The translations under genes were made by a program, and so were the position numbers. From an uncultured Clostridia bacterium (lineage in GTDB: Bacteria > Bacillota > Clostridia > TANB77 > CAG-508): a stretch of DNA of 64,000 nucleotides. The stretch covers positions 85,903-149,902 of the forward strand of contig CAKPGU010000003.1 in NCBI GenBank assembly GCA_934155265.1. The letters run 5' to 3'. The notes beneath the pieces are model-generated. The model was not told the DNA's origin. It saw only the letters and a program-made list of their open reading frames with translations, and made no database searches. Below are positions 25,169 to 34,273 of this stretch, piece after piece; the stretch's first letter is position 1, and the number at the start of each line of letters is the position of its first letter.

Positions 25169-26545
25169 ATGATAAAAAATGCTTTTGCATATGTAACAAG
25201 AAAAAGTTTAAAATCAATAATAATATTATTAGTTATTATGGCTATGTCAACACTTAGTCTGATTAGCTTGGCAATTAAAGATGCTACTAATAGAGCTTCA
25301 GAGGAAACTTTTAAAAATATAACAAATAGTTTTTCTATGGAAATAAATAGAAGAGTTAATCTTGGAACACCTAGAGGTGGAGGAAATATAAAAGGAAAAG
25401 ACATAAAAAAAATAGCTGAATCTGAAGATATTTCCTCTTTTGTAAAGAGAATAAATAGTGTAGCTGATTTGGTAGATAATGATATTATAGAAACTAAAGA
25501 AACAATTGCAAATCAATCACCAGAAAGAGCAGAAAATTTTAAAAGAACAGTTATGCTAACAGGAGTTAATGATTCATCAAAAGAAAATAAATTTGTGTCA
25601 GGAGCTTACAAATTAATAGAAGGAGAACATTTGGAAGAAAATGACAAAAGTAAGATTTTAATACATAAAGACTTAGCTGAAAAAAACAATTTGAAAATTG
25701 GAGATAAAATAAAAATTAAGTCCAATTTATTTGATGCAGATAATGAAAAAGGAGCAAATGAAACACTAGAAGTAGAAATAAAAGGAATTTTCGATGGTCA
25801 CAATAAAAGTAGTGTAACTTCTGCACAAGAACTTTACGAAAATACATTAATAACAGATTTAGATACAGCTGCAAAAGTTTATGGAAACACAGAAGATACT
25901 GCAGTATATCAAGATGCAACATTTTTTGTAAAAGGTGATAAAAATTTGGATCAAGTCATTAAAAATATTAAAAAACTTGATATAAATTGGAAACAATACA
26001 ATTTAATTAAAAGTTCAACAAATTATCCAGCACTACAACAATCAATATCTGGTATATATTCAATAGCAAACAAATTATTTGCTGGTTCATTAATATTTGC
26101 AGGTATTACAGTTTCATTATTATTACTTTTATGGATGAATGCTAGAAAAAAAGAAATAGCAATTTTTCTATCATTAGGAATATCAAAATTGAAAATTTTT
26201 GGACAATTTGTTGTTGAATTAGTATTTATATCTATCCCTGCTTATATAGGCTCATATTTCTTAGCACTTTATACAGGAAACATGATAGGAAATAATATAT
26301 TAAATAAAGTTACTGGAAATATAACAAAACAAATAGCAAAGCAATCGGCATCTAGTGGACTTGGTGGAGGAGCAGAAGTAGACGGCTTTAATAAAACTTT
26401 AACAAGTTTAGATATTAATATATTACCAAAATCAATGATATACGTAATTTTATTTATGTCTTTTGTACTTATAATATCTTTAGTGTTATCATCTATAAGT
26501 AGTTTAAAAAAGAACCCAAAGGAATTGTTAATTGATACAAAGTAG
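25169..26545 (+). CDS. FtsX-like ABC transporter permease (2)
   Basis: A 458-residue permease with the same plan as the first: N-terminal span (about 13-36), extracytoplasmic domain (about 40-300) and three C-terminal spans (about 305-328, 345-372, 425-450), with FLSLGISKLKIFGQFVVELVF in the coupling position. It is a paralogue of the upstream permease; the two share the HLEENDKSKILIHKDLAEKNNL-like segment (HIEKDDREKIIIHEELAQKNN in the other). A glycine-rich loop (SSGLGGGAEVDG) precedes the last span. AGGGGGTATATTG supplies the ribosome site. With the ATPase it forms a heterodimeric transporter. Confidence 0.88.
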   Translation: MIKNAFAYVTRKSLKSIIILLVIMAMSTLSLISLAIKDATNRASEETFKNITNSFSMEINRRVNLGTPRGGGNIKGKDIKKIAESEDISSFVKRINSVADLVDNDIIETKETIANQSPERAENFKRTVMLTGVNDSSKENKFVSGAYKLIEGEHLEENDKSKILIHKDLAEKNNLKIGDKIKIKSNLFDADNEKGANETLEVEIKGIFDGHNKSSVTSAQELYENTLITDLDTAAKVYGNTEDTAVYQDATFFVKGDKNLDQVIKNIKKLDINWKQYNLIKSSTNYPALQQSISGIYSIANKLFAGSLIFAGITVSLLLLLWMNARKKEIAIFLSLGISKLKIFGQFVVELVFISIPAYIGSYFLALYTGNMIGNNILNKVTGNITKQIAKQSASSGLGGGAEVDGFNKTLTSLDINILPKSMIYVILFMSFVLIISLVLSSISSLKKNPKELLIDTK

Positions 26546-26605
26546 ATGACATAGTTTACAGATAATTAAATAATAAATAATGTAAAAGCTAATAAGGATT
26601 TAGTT

Positions 26606-26932
26606 ATGAATAAAGAAGAAATAATAAAATATTGTTTAACATTAGAAAATACATATAAGGATTGTCCTTTTCCAGATGATTTTGAATCTGTAACGATGAA
26701 ACATTGTAAAGATAAAAAATGGTTTGCATTATTAATGAATGTAAATAATAAGTTATACCTTAATGTTAAGACAGATCCAAATTATTCTGATATATTGAGA
26801 AATACTTATGATTATATAATACCTGCTTATCACATGAATAAGGAACATTGGAATACAATTATTATAGATGAAAAAGTGGACAAGGATTTAGTAAAAGAAT
26901 TAATAGAACAAAGTTATCAATTGACAAAGTAA
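26606..26932 (+). CDS. MmcQ/YjbR family protein, copy 1
   Basis: A 108-residue protein of the MmcQ/YjbR (DUF419) family. It has a double-wing fold often annotated as DNA-binding on structural grounds, with no confirmed role. Typical motifs: TYKDCPFPDDFE, WFALLMNV and LNVKTDPNYSDILR, then PAYHMNKEHWNTI. A second copy at 33832-34167 is about 89 per cent identical by eye, so this is a recent duplication flanking the 27-33.8 kb gene block. The ribosome site is weak (AAGGATTTAGTT). Confidence 0.88.
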   Translation: MNKEEIIKYCLTLENTYKDCPFPDDFESVTMKHCKDKKWFALLMNVNNKLYLNVKTDPNYSDILRNTYDYIIPAYHMNKEHWNTIIIDEKVDKDLVKELIEQSYQLTK

Positions 26933-26974
26933 AGATAAATGCAAATAGTAATTTGTAGAGGAGAAAAAGATTAT

Positions 26975-27409
26975 ATGAAAAATAAAAAAGTAATAATTAT
27001 AATAAGTATTGTTGTAATTGCAATTTTAATATGTCTGTTCGTATATTCAAATACTGGGTTAAAAGGTCTTGAAACACAAGTGGATAATATTATATTGCCT
27101 GAAAATGTTGATAAGATTGCATTAAAAAGTAATATTGGAGATTCAGGAGGAAATGGAGATTATTTAACACGTCGTGTAGTTTTAGTAGTTAAAACAGAAA
27201 AATCATTAAGTGAACTAAAACAAGAATTTGAAAATATGAATCTGAAATTTCCAAATTATTTTAAAAACAATAATAACACACCTATTTTCTACATTACTAA
27301 TTGTGAAAGTAATGTGTTTAAATCAAGTAGAGATTTTTCAATATATTTTGATGAATTGAAAAATATTAAAGATTATGATAATTATTTTTTTGTAGAGTTT
27401 GTTGAATAG
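26975..27409 (+). CDS. Hypothetical membrane-anchored protein
   Basis: A 144-residue protein with one N-terminal span (about 6-23, VIIIISIVVIAILICLFVYS) and an outside domain of about 115 residues. An upstream in-frame ATG (26939) is possible, but AGAGGAG at 26957-26963 favours 26975. No family recognised. It heads a run of small membrane proteins with similar layout. Confidence 0.6.
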   Translation: MKNKKVIIIISIVVIAILICLFVYSNTGLKGLETQVDNIILPENVDKIALKSNIGDSGGNGDYLTRRVVLVVKTEKSLSELKQEFENMNLKFPNYFKNNNNTPIFYITNCESNVFKSSRDFSIYFDELKNIKDYDNYFFVEFVE

Positions 27410-27468
27410 ACAAATTATAATTTAGGAGTTTAGTAGGAAAATAGAAATTTGAAAGTGTGTTTTGTTTT

Positions 27469-27909
27469 ATGAAAGGAAAAAGATTTTTTAATTTTATAAA
27501 AATAATATTGATTATTTCTCCAATTATTATTTTTTGTATTGATTTTTGTGCTACTTTTTGGGGAGTAAACTATGAATTAAATGTTGATCAAACTAATATA
27601 GCTGTTATTGAAGAAAATTTGCAAAAAGATGATATAAAAATTGAAAACTTGAAGGATGTAAGGAAAATTGAAATTAGTGGTGCAGGGTTAAATGATTATT
27701 CAGTTCTTTCTTTACATTATGATGATAATTCAATTAAATCTACTAATTTATATTTAAATGAAAAATCTTATTACATAGATCAATATTTAAGCAAACATCA
27801 TAAATTCAATTATAATGATATGGTTAAAATTTCTATATTTATAAGTTTGACGACAATAGTTTTTACTATATATGCAGGAAGAAAAAAATTGGTAGACAAT
27901 AAAAAATAG
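27469..27909 (+). CDS. Hypothetical two-span membrane protein
   Basis: A 146-residue protein: N-terminal span (about 8-30), an outside domain of roughly 75 residues, and a C-terminal span (about 115-135) followed by a basic tail. The start is uncertain because no good ribosome site precedes ATG 27469; an in-frame GTG lies at 27457. The layout resembles that of the gene at 28456-28860, so the two may be distant paralogues. Function unknown. Confidence 0.55.
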   Translation: MKGKRFFNFIKIILIISPIIIFCIDFCATFWGVNYELNVDQTNIAVIEENLQKDDIKIENLKDVRKIEISGAGLNDYSVLSLHYDDNSIKSTNLYLNEKSYYIDQYLSKHHKFNYNDMVKISIFISLTTIVFTIYAGRKKLVDNKK

Positions 27910-27948
27910 TAACTTATTAGAAAACAATAGTTAGAAGGAGAAGAGTTT

Positions 27949-28344
27949 ATGCAAAAGAAAATTAAATTAACAATAGCATTTTTAATTAGTTTATTACCAA
28001 TGTTATTAAATCAATATGGAGGAAAGAAAGGTGTACAGGAAATTAGTGGATTGATTAACTTGCTTAACCCAATTGGAATTATATCTGTACTATTATTTAT
28101 TATTGGAGTATGGGGATCATTTAAAAATAAAAAGACAAATAAAATATTAGGTGCATTAGGAACAATTGGGATTGTAATTTCAGAAATATATCAATTTTTT
28201 ACCTGGCACATAATGAATATAACTGGAAAAATGAGTATTCATAATAGTATAGAATTTGCTTTTCCAGAATTCTATATTGGCTTAGTAATATCTTTAATTA
28301 TGATATTTTACTATTTTTCTATTGATAAGATAGAAAAAGAATGA
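27949..28344 (+). CDS. Hypothetical multispan membrane protein
   Basis: A 131-residue protein, almost all hydrophobic, with four likely spans (about 7-22, 38-56, 64-84 and 102-122). AGAAGGAGAAGAG gives a strong ribosome site before ATG 27949. No family recognised; it lies within a run of small membrane proteins of unknown role. Confidence 0.6.
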   Translation: MQKKIKLTIAFLISLLPMLLNQYGGKKGVQEISGLINLLNPIGIISVLLFIIGVWGSFKNKKTNKILGALGTIGIVISEIYQFFTWHIMNITGKMSIHNSIEFAFPEFYIGLVISLIMIFYYFSIDKIEKE

Positions 28345-28455
28345 TAATTTACAATTTTTTATGAATAAATAGTATAAGAAAAATATTAACTACTAAAGTT
28401 CTTTAAAAAAGATATGGATATAAAAATACCAATAAATTGTAGGAGGAGTTATGAG

Positions 28456-28860
28456 ATGAAAACAAAGAAAATAATATGTGTATTAATACTTATAGTAGTA
28501 AGCATTTTATTTGTTTTTACATTATTTGATTTTTTTCGAAGTTTATTTGTATCAAACTTTGAAATAGTTGTAAATAATAAAAATAGAGCAGAAATAAATG
28601 AAATGATTGAAAATTTCTGCGATGATCCAAATAAAATTAATAGAATTAGATTTGAGGTTGAACTAGGAGACGGAGAATTACGATTATATAACTATTTTCA
28701 TTTAGAGAAAAAAACAATTGCTTCTCAGTCAGATAAGATAATGGATTATATGTGTGAAAATGGAACATCAGTAAAGGGAATATGCTTATTTCAGATGTTA
28801 ATTGAAACAATAATATTTTTGTATGTAAAATCAATCTTGGATTCTGAGAATGAACAATAA
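28456..28860 (+). CDS. Hypothetical two-span membrane protein
   Basis: A 134-residue protein: N-terminal span (about 6-27), an outside domain of about 75 residues with acidic character, and a C-terminal span (about 112-130). ATG 28414 is in frame but AGGAGGAG (28441-28448) directs translation to ATG 28456. A hairpin repeat follows 12 bases after the stop. No family recognised. Confidence 0.55.
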   Translation: MKTKKIICVLILIVVSILFVFTLFDFFRSLFVSNFEIVVNNKNRAEINEMIENFCDDPNKINRIRFEVELGDGELRLYNYFHLEKKTIASQSDKIMDYMCENGTSVKGICLFQMLIETIIFLYVKSILDSENEQ

Positions 28861-28872
28861 ATTACAGATTTT

Positions 28873-28894
28873 AAAGCAGATAATTATCTGCTTT
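28873..28894 (+). repeat. Hairpin repeat copy 3 (perfect palindrome)
   Basis: An uninterrupted 22-base palindrome with arms AAAGCAGATAA and TTATCTGCTTT, followed by TGTGATAGG. It is a loop-less form of the element at 14436, 19060 and 30170. Confidence 0.85.
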
Positions 28895-28964
28895 TGTGAT
28901 AGGATGAGTAAAAATAAAATAGTAATATGAATTTATAAATAAAATACATATTAAGGAGTTTCTT

Positions 28965-29500
28965 ATGTCAAAAATTTTAGAGGAAGAAATATATGGTAAA
29001 GTAGCGACACCAAAAAGAAAAATATTAGGAGAATTTATAGAAAAATATGTTATACTATCTCTAATTCCATTTACCATTTATCGTATTGGAATTTATATTA
29101 TAACAGATATTTGGTCAAAAGCAATGCAAGAAGAACAATTTTCAATAAATTCTATATTAAATTATTATAATATAGCAAATGAGTTGTCATATAAAATTTT
29201 GTTTTTTTCTAGTGCAATAGTATTAGCAGGATTATATTTTTCTGTATTACTACATTTTTTTATTTTATATCATATAATAATGAAATTAAATTCAATTCTG
29301 TATTAGGAAATAGATTTGAGTGGTTATCTAACAATGAAAAGAAGAAAAATAGTACCGAAAACTATGATGTAAAAAAATATATTACTGATATAGAAAATTG
29401 TTATAAAACAAATTTAACTATAGTGTTGATTACTAATTTTTCTTGTACAATAATTGAGATTTTGTTACAAAAAAAGATACTAGATAGCAATAGCTATTAA
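28965..29500 (+). pseudogene. Hypothetical membrane protein, frameshifted
   Basis: ATG 28965 (after AAGGAG) opens a 113-residue frame with two hydrophobic segments (about 25-45 and 80-105) that stops at 29304-29306. Just before the stop, the next frame carries on with NEIKFNSVLGNRFEWLSNN and ends with another hydrophobic segment (TNLTIVLITNFSCTIIEILL), stopping at 29498-29500. The simplest reading is one gene of about 175-180 codons broken by a single-base shift near 29278-29284 (ATAATAATG run). From 29501 to the next ribosome site I see no gene. Confidence 0.55.
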
Positions 29501-29659
29501 AATAGAAGAATATACAATTCAATAAATTACAAACTAACATTCTGTTAGGAAAATATAATTACTCAACTATTATTTGATATAGAAATCCCCACACTCAACC
29601 AATGGTTTGTAGACTTTTAGATGACAATATTTTATAATTAATTAAAGGAGGGAAATGAA

Positions 29660-30145
29660 ATGAATCAGATTAAAATTGGAAAATTTATAGCTGAATGTAG
29701 AAAAAATAGTAACTTAACTCAAATGCAATTAGCTGAAAAATTAAATATAACAGATAGAGCTATTTCAAAATGGGAAAATGGAAAAGCAATGCCTGATTCA
29801 TCAATAATGCTAGATTTATGCAAGGAATTAAAAATAAGTGTAAATGAATTGTTAAGTGGGGAGATGATAGATATGAAAAATTATAATAAAATAGCAGAAG
29901 AAAATCTATTTAAATTGAACGAAAGTAATGAAAAAAAGAAAAAAAATATATTGAAATCTGCAATAGTGATAGGATTATTAATTTTTATAATTATAATAAT
30001 ACAATTATATTCATATACAAAGCAAATTTCAAAATCAAATCTTAATAATGTACTAGAACAAGCTCAACAAAATCAAGAAATATATATTAAGATTCAGGAA
30101 TTAGAAGAGAGAGTAAATGAATTAGAAAAGAATGTGTTACATTAA
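29660..30145 (+). CDS. XRE-family regulator with C-terminal membrane anchor
   Basis: A 161-residue protein. Residues 6-60 form a Cro/C1-type helix-turn-helix (FIAECRKNSNLTQMQLAEKL, ITDRAISKWENGKAMPD). Residues about 97-118 are a membrane span, followed by a short coiled coil with heptad leucines (ELEERVNELEK) that would lie outside. Membrane-anchored XRE proteins are common in clostridia and probably respond to envelope signals. AAAGGAGGG gives a strong ribosome site. A hairpin repeat separates it from the MgtA-like gene, which it may or may not control. Confidence 0.85.
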   Translation: MNQIKIGKFIAECRKNSNLTQMQLAEKLNITDRAISKWENGKAMPDSSIMLDLCKELKISVNELLSGEMIDMKNYNKIAEENLFKLNESNEKKKKNILKSAIVIGLLIFIIIIIQLYSYTKQISKSNLNNVLEQAQQNQEIYIKIQELEERVNELEKNVLH

Positions 30146-30169
30146 TCAGAAAGATAAATTACAATTCTT

Positions 30170-30202
30170 AGAGCAGATAGTTAGTTGATAATTATCTGCT
30201 TT
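30170..30202 (+). repeat. Hairpin repeat copy 4
   Basis: AGAGCAGATAGTTA (30170-30183) pairs with TAATTATCTGCTTT (30189-30202), followed by TGTGATATAAA. It lies 24 bases after the XRE gene stop and is the fourth member of the family. Confidence 0.85.
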
Positions 30203-30252
30203 TGTGATATAAAAATAAAAAATGATAATAATATACAAAAAGGAAGGAATCA

Positions 30253-32862
30253 ATGAGTATAGAAGATAAAAGTAAAGAAATAGAATTAAAATTAAAAGAA
30301 TATGGAAAAATGGACAATGAAGAAATATTAAAAAAATTTAAAACTTCATATGAAGGGTTAAGTTGTGTTGAAATAGAAGAAAAACAGGATGAATATGGAA
30401 AAAATATATTAGATTTTAAAAATAACAACACAGTATTTAATAGATTAAAAGAAGCCTTTATTAATCCATTTAATATAGTACTCATATTAGTTGCAATTAT
30501 TACATTTTTTACAGATGTCATAATTGCAACTAATAAAGATTATTTAACTTTTATATTAATTGTCAGCACAGTATTTATTTCTGCAATGATTTCATTTTTT
30601 CAGCAAACAAATTCTGATAAAGCAGCACAAAAACTAAAGAAGATGATTTCAAATAAAATAGATATTATACGAGATGGAAATGTGGAAGTTGTAGACGTTG
30701 AAGAAATTGTACCAGGGGATATTGTAAAATTATCATCTGGAGATATGATTCCAGGAGATGTTAGATTTTTGGAAACAAAAGATTTATTTATAGACCAAGC
30801 ATCATTAACAGGAGAATCTAATCCAGTAGAAAAATTTTCTGTTTTAAAAGATCCAAATGCAGAATTGACAGATATATCTAATATTGGATTTATGGGAACA
30901 AATGTTGTAAGTGGAACCGCTTTATCAATAATAGTTGGAACTGGAAATAAGACTTATTTTGGTAGCATGACCAAATCTTTATATAGTGTGAATGAGAAAA
31001 ACAGTTTTGAAAAGGGAGTAGATAGTGTAAGTAAATTATTAATAAAATTTATGGTTATTATGGTTCCAATTATATTAATTATTAATTTATATACTAAAGG
31101 AAACTGGTGGGAATCTCTAATTTTTGCAATAACAATAGCTGTTGGTCTAACACCAGAAATGTTGCCGGTTATTATGACATCTACACTTGCTAAAGGAGCA
31201 GTAGACATGTCTAAAAAGAAAACAATAGTAAAAAGATTAAGCAGTATACAAACTTTTGGAGAAATGAATATTTTATGTACAGATAAAACTGGAACATTAA
31301 CAGAAGATGAAATTGTTTTAGAAAAATATATGGATGTGGAAGGAAATGAAAGCAAAAGAGTTTTAAAACATGCCTTTTTAAATAGCTATTTTCAAACAGG
31401 TTTAAAAAATCTAATTGATGTTGCAATTATATCACGAGCAGAAAAAGAAAATATGAGTATATTAAAAGAAACTTATATAAGAGAAGATGAAATACCATTT
31501 GATTTTTCAAGAAGACGAATGAGTGTTGTTTTAAGAGACAAAAATGATAAAAGACAATTAATAACCAAAGGAGCAGTTGATGAAATTATGTCTATTTGCT
31601 CATATATTGACATGAATGGAGAAGTAATAGAATTAACACAAGAACTAAAAGAAAAAACATATAAAGTATATGAAAAAAATAATCATGAAGGATTAAGAAT
31701 TGTTGCAGTTGCACAAAAAAATCATATACATGGAATAGAATCCTTTGGAGTAGATGATGAACAAAATATGGTTTTAATAGGTTTTGTAGGATTTTTAGAT
31801 CCACCAAAAGAAAGTGCAAAACAAGCTATTAATGCACTGAAAAGACATGGTGTTGATACTGTAGTGTTAACAGGAGATAGCGAAGGTGTTGCTGTAAATG
31901 TATGTAAAAAAGTAGGGATTTCTACTGATAATTGTTTGACAGGAAAAGATATTGAGGGTATGACTGATAATGAACTAAAAGAAATAACAAAAATGTGTCA
32001 TTTGTATTCAAAACTTTCACCGCTTCAAAAACAAAGAATAGTTCGAATTTATCAAGAACAAGGAAATACAGTTGGATATATGGGTGATGGAATAAATGAT
32101 AGTCCACCATTAAAACAAGCAGATGTAGGAATTTCTGTTGATACAGCAGTAGATATAGCAAAAGAAACGGCCGACATTATTCTTTTAGAAAAAGATTTAA
32201 ATGTTTTAGAACAAGGTGTAATTATAGGGAGAAAAACATTTACTAATATTTTAAAATACTTAAAAATGGCTACAAGCGGAAATTTTGGAAATATGTTATC
32301 AATTATAATTGCAAGTATATTTTTACCATTTTTGCCAATGCTTCCAATTCATATTCTGATACAAAATCTATTAAATGATTTTGCACAAATAGGAATGCCA
32401 TTTGATAATGTGGACAGTGAATACTTGCAAAGACCTAAAAAGTGGAATACCAATGAATTAGAAAAGTATATGTTTAGGTTTGGAATTATAAGTACATTTT
32501 TAGATGTTTTATGCTTTATAATTTTGTGGTTTGTTATGAAATTTAATACTATAGAGAAAGCGGTTCTATTCCAAACAGGATGGTTTGCATTTGGAATTAT
32601 TTCACAAACTTTAATTATACACTTAATGAGAACACCTAATATACCATTTATTACAAGTAAGCCATCTAAGCAATTGGTGATTTCAACTTTATCAATAACA
32701 ATACTAACCTTAATAATCTCATTTACAGATATATCAGTTATGTTTGACCTAAGTAAATTACCACCACAATATGGAATTGCTATTTTGGGGCTAATGATAA
32801 TTTATGCTATAATTATTCAAATTTATAAGAAAATTTATTTAAAAAATAATATAAAGATATAA
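30253..32862 (+). CDS. MgtA-type magnesium-translocating P-type ATPase
   Basis: An 869-residue P-type ATPase of the P3B/MgtA group that imports Mg2+. The order is: cytoplasmic N terminus, two spans with FINPFNIVLILVAIITFFTDV, actuator loop with SLTGES, spans 3-4 with AVGLTPEMLPVIMT, the phosphorylation motif DKTGTLT (Asp344), nucleotide-binding domain with KGAVDEI, hinge GDGINDSPPLKQADVG, and a C-terminal set of spans with NLLNDFAQIGMPFDNVD, which is typical of MgtA. Length is normal. AAAGGAAGGAATCA precedes the ATG. Specificity is from family resemblance only. Confidence 0.9.
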   Translation: MSIEDKSKEIELKLKEYGKMDNEEILKKFKTSYEGLSCVEIEEKQDEYGKNILDFKNNNTVFNRLKEAFINPFNIVLILVAIITFFTDVIIATNKDYLTFILIVSTVFISAMISFFQQTNSDKAAQKLKKMISNKIDIIRDGNVEVVDVEEIVPGDIVKLSSGDMIPGDVRFLETKDLFIDQASLTGESNPVEKFSVLKDPNAELTDISNIGFMGTNVVSGTALSIIVGTGNKTYFGSMTKSLYSVNEKNSFEKGVDSVSKLLIKFMVIMVPIILIINLYTKGNWWESLIFAITIAVGLTPEMLPVIMTSTLAKGAVDMSKKKTIVKRLSSIQTFGEMNILCTDKTGTLTEDEIVLEKYMDVEGNESKRVLKHAFLNSYFQTGLKNLIDVAIISRAEKENMSILKETYIREDEIPFDFSRRRMSVVLRDKNDKRQLITKGAVDEIMSICSYIDMNGEVIELTQELKEKTYKVYEKNNHEGLRIVAVAQKNHIHGIESFGVDDEQNMVLIGFVGFLDPPKESAKQAINALKRHGVDTVVLTGDSEGVAVNVCKKVGISTDNCLTGKDIEGMTDNELKEITKMCHLYSKLSPLQKQRIVRIYQEQGNTVGYMGDGINDSPPLKQADVGISVDTAVDIAKETADIILLEKDLNVLEQGVIIGRKTFTNILKYLKMATSGNFGNMLSIIIASIFLPFLPMLPIHILIQNLLNDFAQIGMPFDNVDSEYLQRPKKWNTNELEKYMFRFGIISTFLDVLCFIILWFVMKFNTIEKAVLFQTGWFAFGIISQTLIIHLMRTPNIPFITSKPSKQLVISTLSITILTLIISFTDISVMFDLSKLPPQYGIAILGLMIIYAIIIQIYKKIYLKNNIKI

Positions 32863-32879
32863 AAAAGAAAGAAGTAAAT

Positions 32880-33041
32880 GTAATAATGAACTCTATTGAA
32901 TATGGAAAAACTGTGACATAGTAGTTGGAACAAATGGAAGTCTAACAGGCTATGGAGGAGGAATAAAAAATAAAGTTGCATTATTGACATTAGAAAGAAA
33001 TGATATGAGTAATTTTTTATTCCAAAGAGAGGTACAGTATT
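32880..33041 (+). pseudogene. Unidentified gene remnant
   Basis: An ATG at 32886 opens MNSIEYGKTVT and stops. In another frame GTNGSLTGYGGGIKNKVAL then LTLERNDMSNFLFQREVQYYDKM continues and overlaps the start of the glycosylase gene. It reads like the compressed remains of a degraded gene. I do not recognise the family. Confidence 0.35.
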
Positions 33042-33602
33042 ATGATAAGATGTAAATGGTGTAATTTAAAAAATCAAAAATATATAGAATATCACGACAA
33101 TGAGTGGTGTAAGCCAAATTATGATGAACAATATTTATACGAAATGTTAATACTAGAATCTTTTCAAGCAGGCTTATCTTGGGAATGTGTGTTAAATAAA
33201 AGAGAAGATTTTAGGAAAGCATTTGATAATTTTAATATAAATAAAATATGTGATTATGAAGAAGACAAAATCCAAGAACTATTGCAAAATGAAAAAATTA
33301 TAAGAAATAAATTAAAAATAAAAGCTACTATAAACAATAGTAAAATTTTTAAGAAAATTCAAATTGAATATGGAACATTTTATAATTATTTACAAACATT
33401 TACGAATGATAAAATTATTTATGAAATAGATAAAACTACAAATCAATTATCAGATATGTTATCAAAAGATTTACAAAAAAGAGGCATGAAATTTGTGGGA
33501 AGTACTATAATATATTCATATTTACAAGCAATTGGAGTTATATATTCACATGATAAAGAATGTTTTTTATATAAGGAGGAACAAAAACGAAAAAGATTTT
33601 AA
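33042..33602 (+). CDS. tag: DNA-3-methyladenine glycosylase I
   Basis: A 186-residue base-excision enzyme that removes 3-methyladenine. Motifs: RCKWCNLKNQKYIEYHDNEWCKP (zinc Cys and the YHDxEWG-like segment, here EWC), LYEMLILESFQAGLSWECVLNKREDFRKAF, and GMKFVGSTIIYSYLQAIG. The C-terminal His/Cys zinc ligands are in YSHDKECF. Length matches the Tag family. The ribosome site is AGAGAGG at 33025-33031. The last codons contain a ribosome site for the adjacent flavin-reductase remnant. Confidence 0.93.
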   Translation: MIRCKWCNLKNQKYIEYHDNEWCKPNYDEQYLYEMLILESFQAGLSWECVLNKREDFRKAFDNFNINKICDYEEDKIQELLQNEKIIRNKLKIKATINNSKIFKKIQIEYGTFYNYLQTFTNDKIIYEIDKTTNQLSDMLSKDLQKRGMKFVGSTIIYSYLQAIGVIYSHDKECFLYKEEQKRKRF

Positions 33603-33789
33603 TAATAACAAGTTCATTAAGAGAACAAAGTAATTCAAATTTATTAGCTGAAGCATTTTAGGAGGGGAAGAAGAAAGTGGAAATAGTGTAAAAATAATAT
33701 CATTAAGAGAAAATAGAATTGCACCTTGTGTAGGATGTGGAAGTAAGAAAAAGATGCGCAATGTAATTCGCATCCTATTTTGTATATGA
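33587..33789 (+). pseudogene. NADPH-dependent FMN reductase-like remnant with lost start codon
   Basis: After AAGGAGGAACAAAA, where an ATG is expected, the sequence is ACG AAA AAG ATT. The reading KKILIITSSLREQSNSNLLAEAF is a flavodoxin-fold reductase start. It breaks at TAG (33649 region) and resumes in another frame with NSVKIISLRENRIAPCVGCGSKKK, then frays. So start-codon mutation, frameshift and truncation are all visible. The protein would have been an iron-sulfur or FMN reductase. Confidence 0.7.
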
Positions 33790-33831
33790 AATTAGAAAGA
33801 TAAATTATAACTAATATAGGAGAAAAAAGTA

Positions 33832-34167
33832 ATGAATAAAGAAGAAATAATAAAGTATTGTTTAACATTAGAAAATACATATAAAGATTGTCCGTTTCCA
33901 AATGATTTTGATTCAATAACAATGAAACACCTTAAAAATAAAAAGTGGTTTGCCCTAATAATGAATGTTGATAATAAATTATATCTTAATGTAAAAACAG
34001 ACCCTAATTATTCTGATATACTGAGAAATACGTACAATTACATAATACCTGCATATCATATGAATAAGGAACATTGGAATACAATTATTATAAACGAAGA
34101 AGTTGATACAACACTAGTTAAAGAATTAATAGAACAAAGTTATCAATTAACTAGTAACACGAAATAA
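33832..34167 (+). CDS. MmcQ/YjbR family protein, copy 2
   Basis: A 111-residue protein nearly identical to that at 26606-26932. It has the same TYKDCPFP, WFALIMNVDNKLYLNVKTDP and PAYHMNKEHWNTIII blocks; only about a dozen residues differ, plus a SNTK tail. AGGAGAAAAAAGTA gives a better ribosome site than copy 1. Both copies appear intact. Function is unproven. Confidence 0.88.
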   Translation: MNKEEIIKYCLTLENTYKDCPFPNDFDSITMKHLKNKKWFALIMNVDNKLYLNVKTDPNYSDILRNTYNYIIPAYHMNKEHWNTIIINEEVDTTLVKELIEQSYQLTSNTK

Positions 34168-34273
34168 TGTAAAATATACCAAAATAGTTTACAATAAAAT
34201 ATAAAAATGATATAATTTTTGTGATATAAAAAACTTATAAAATCCTGAAAATAAATATTTAAGGAGGAAAAAT

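Noticed and set aside
28873..28894. Transcription-factor operator reading of the 22-base palindrome
   Set aside because: It belongs to the four-copy hairpin family found at gene ends, so a terminator or repeat explanation is simpler.
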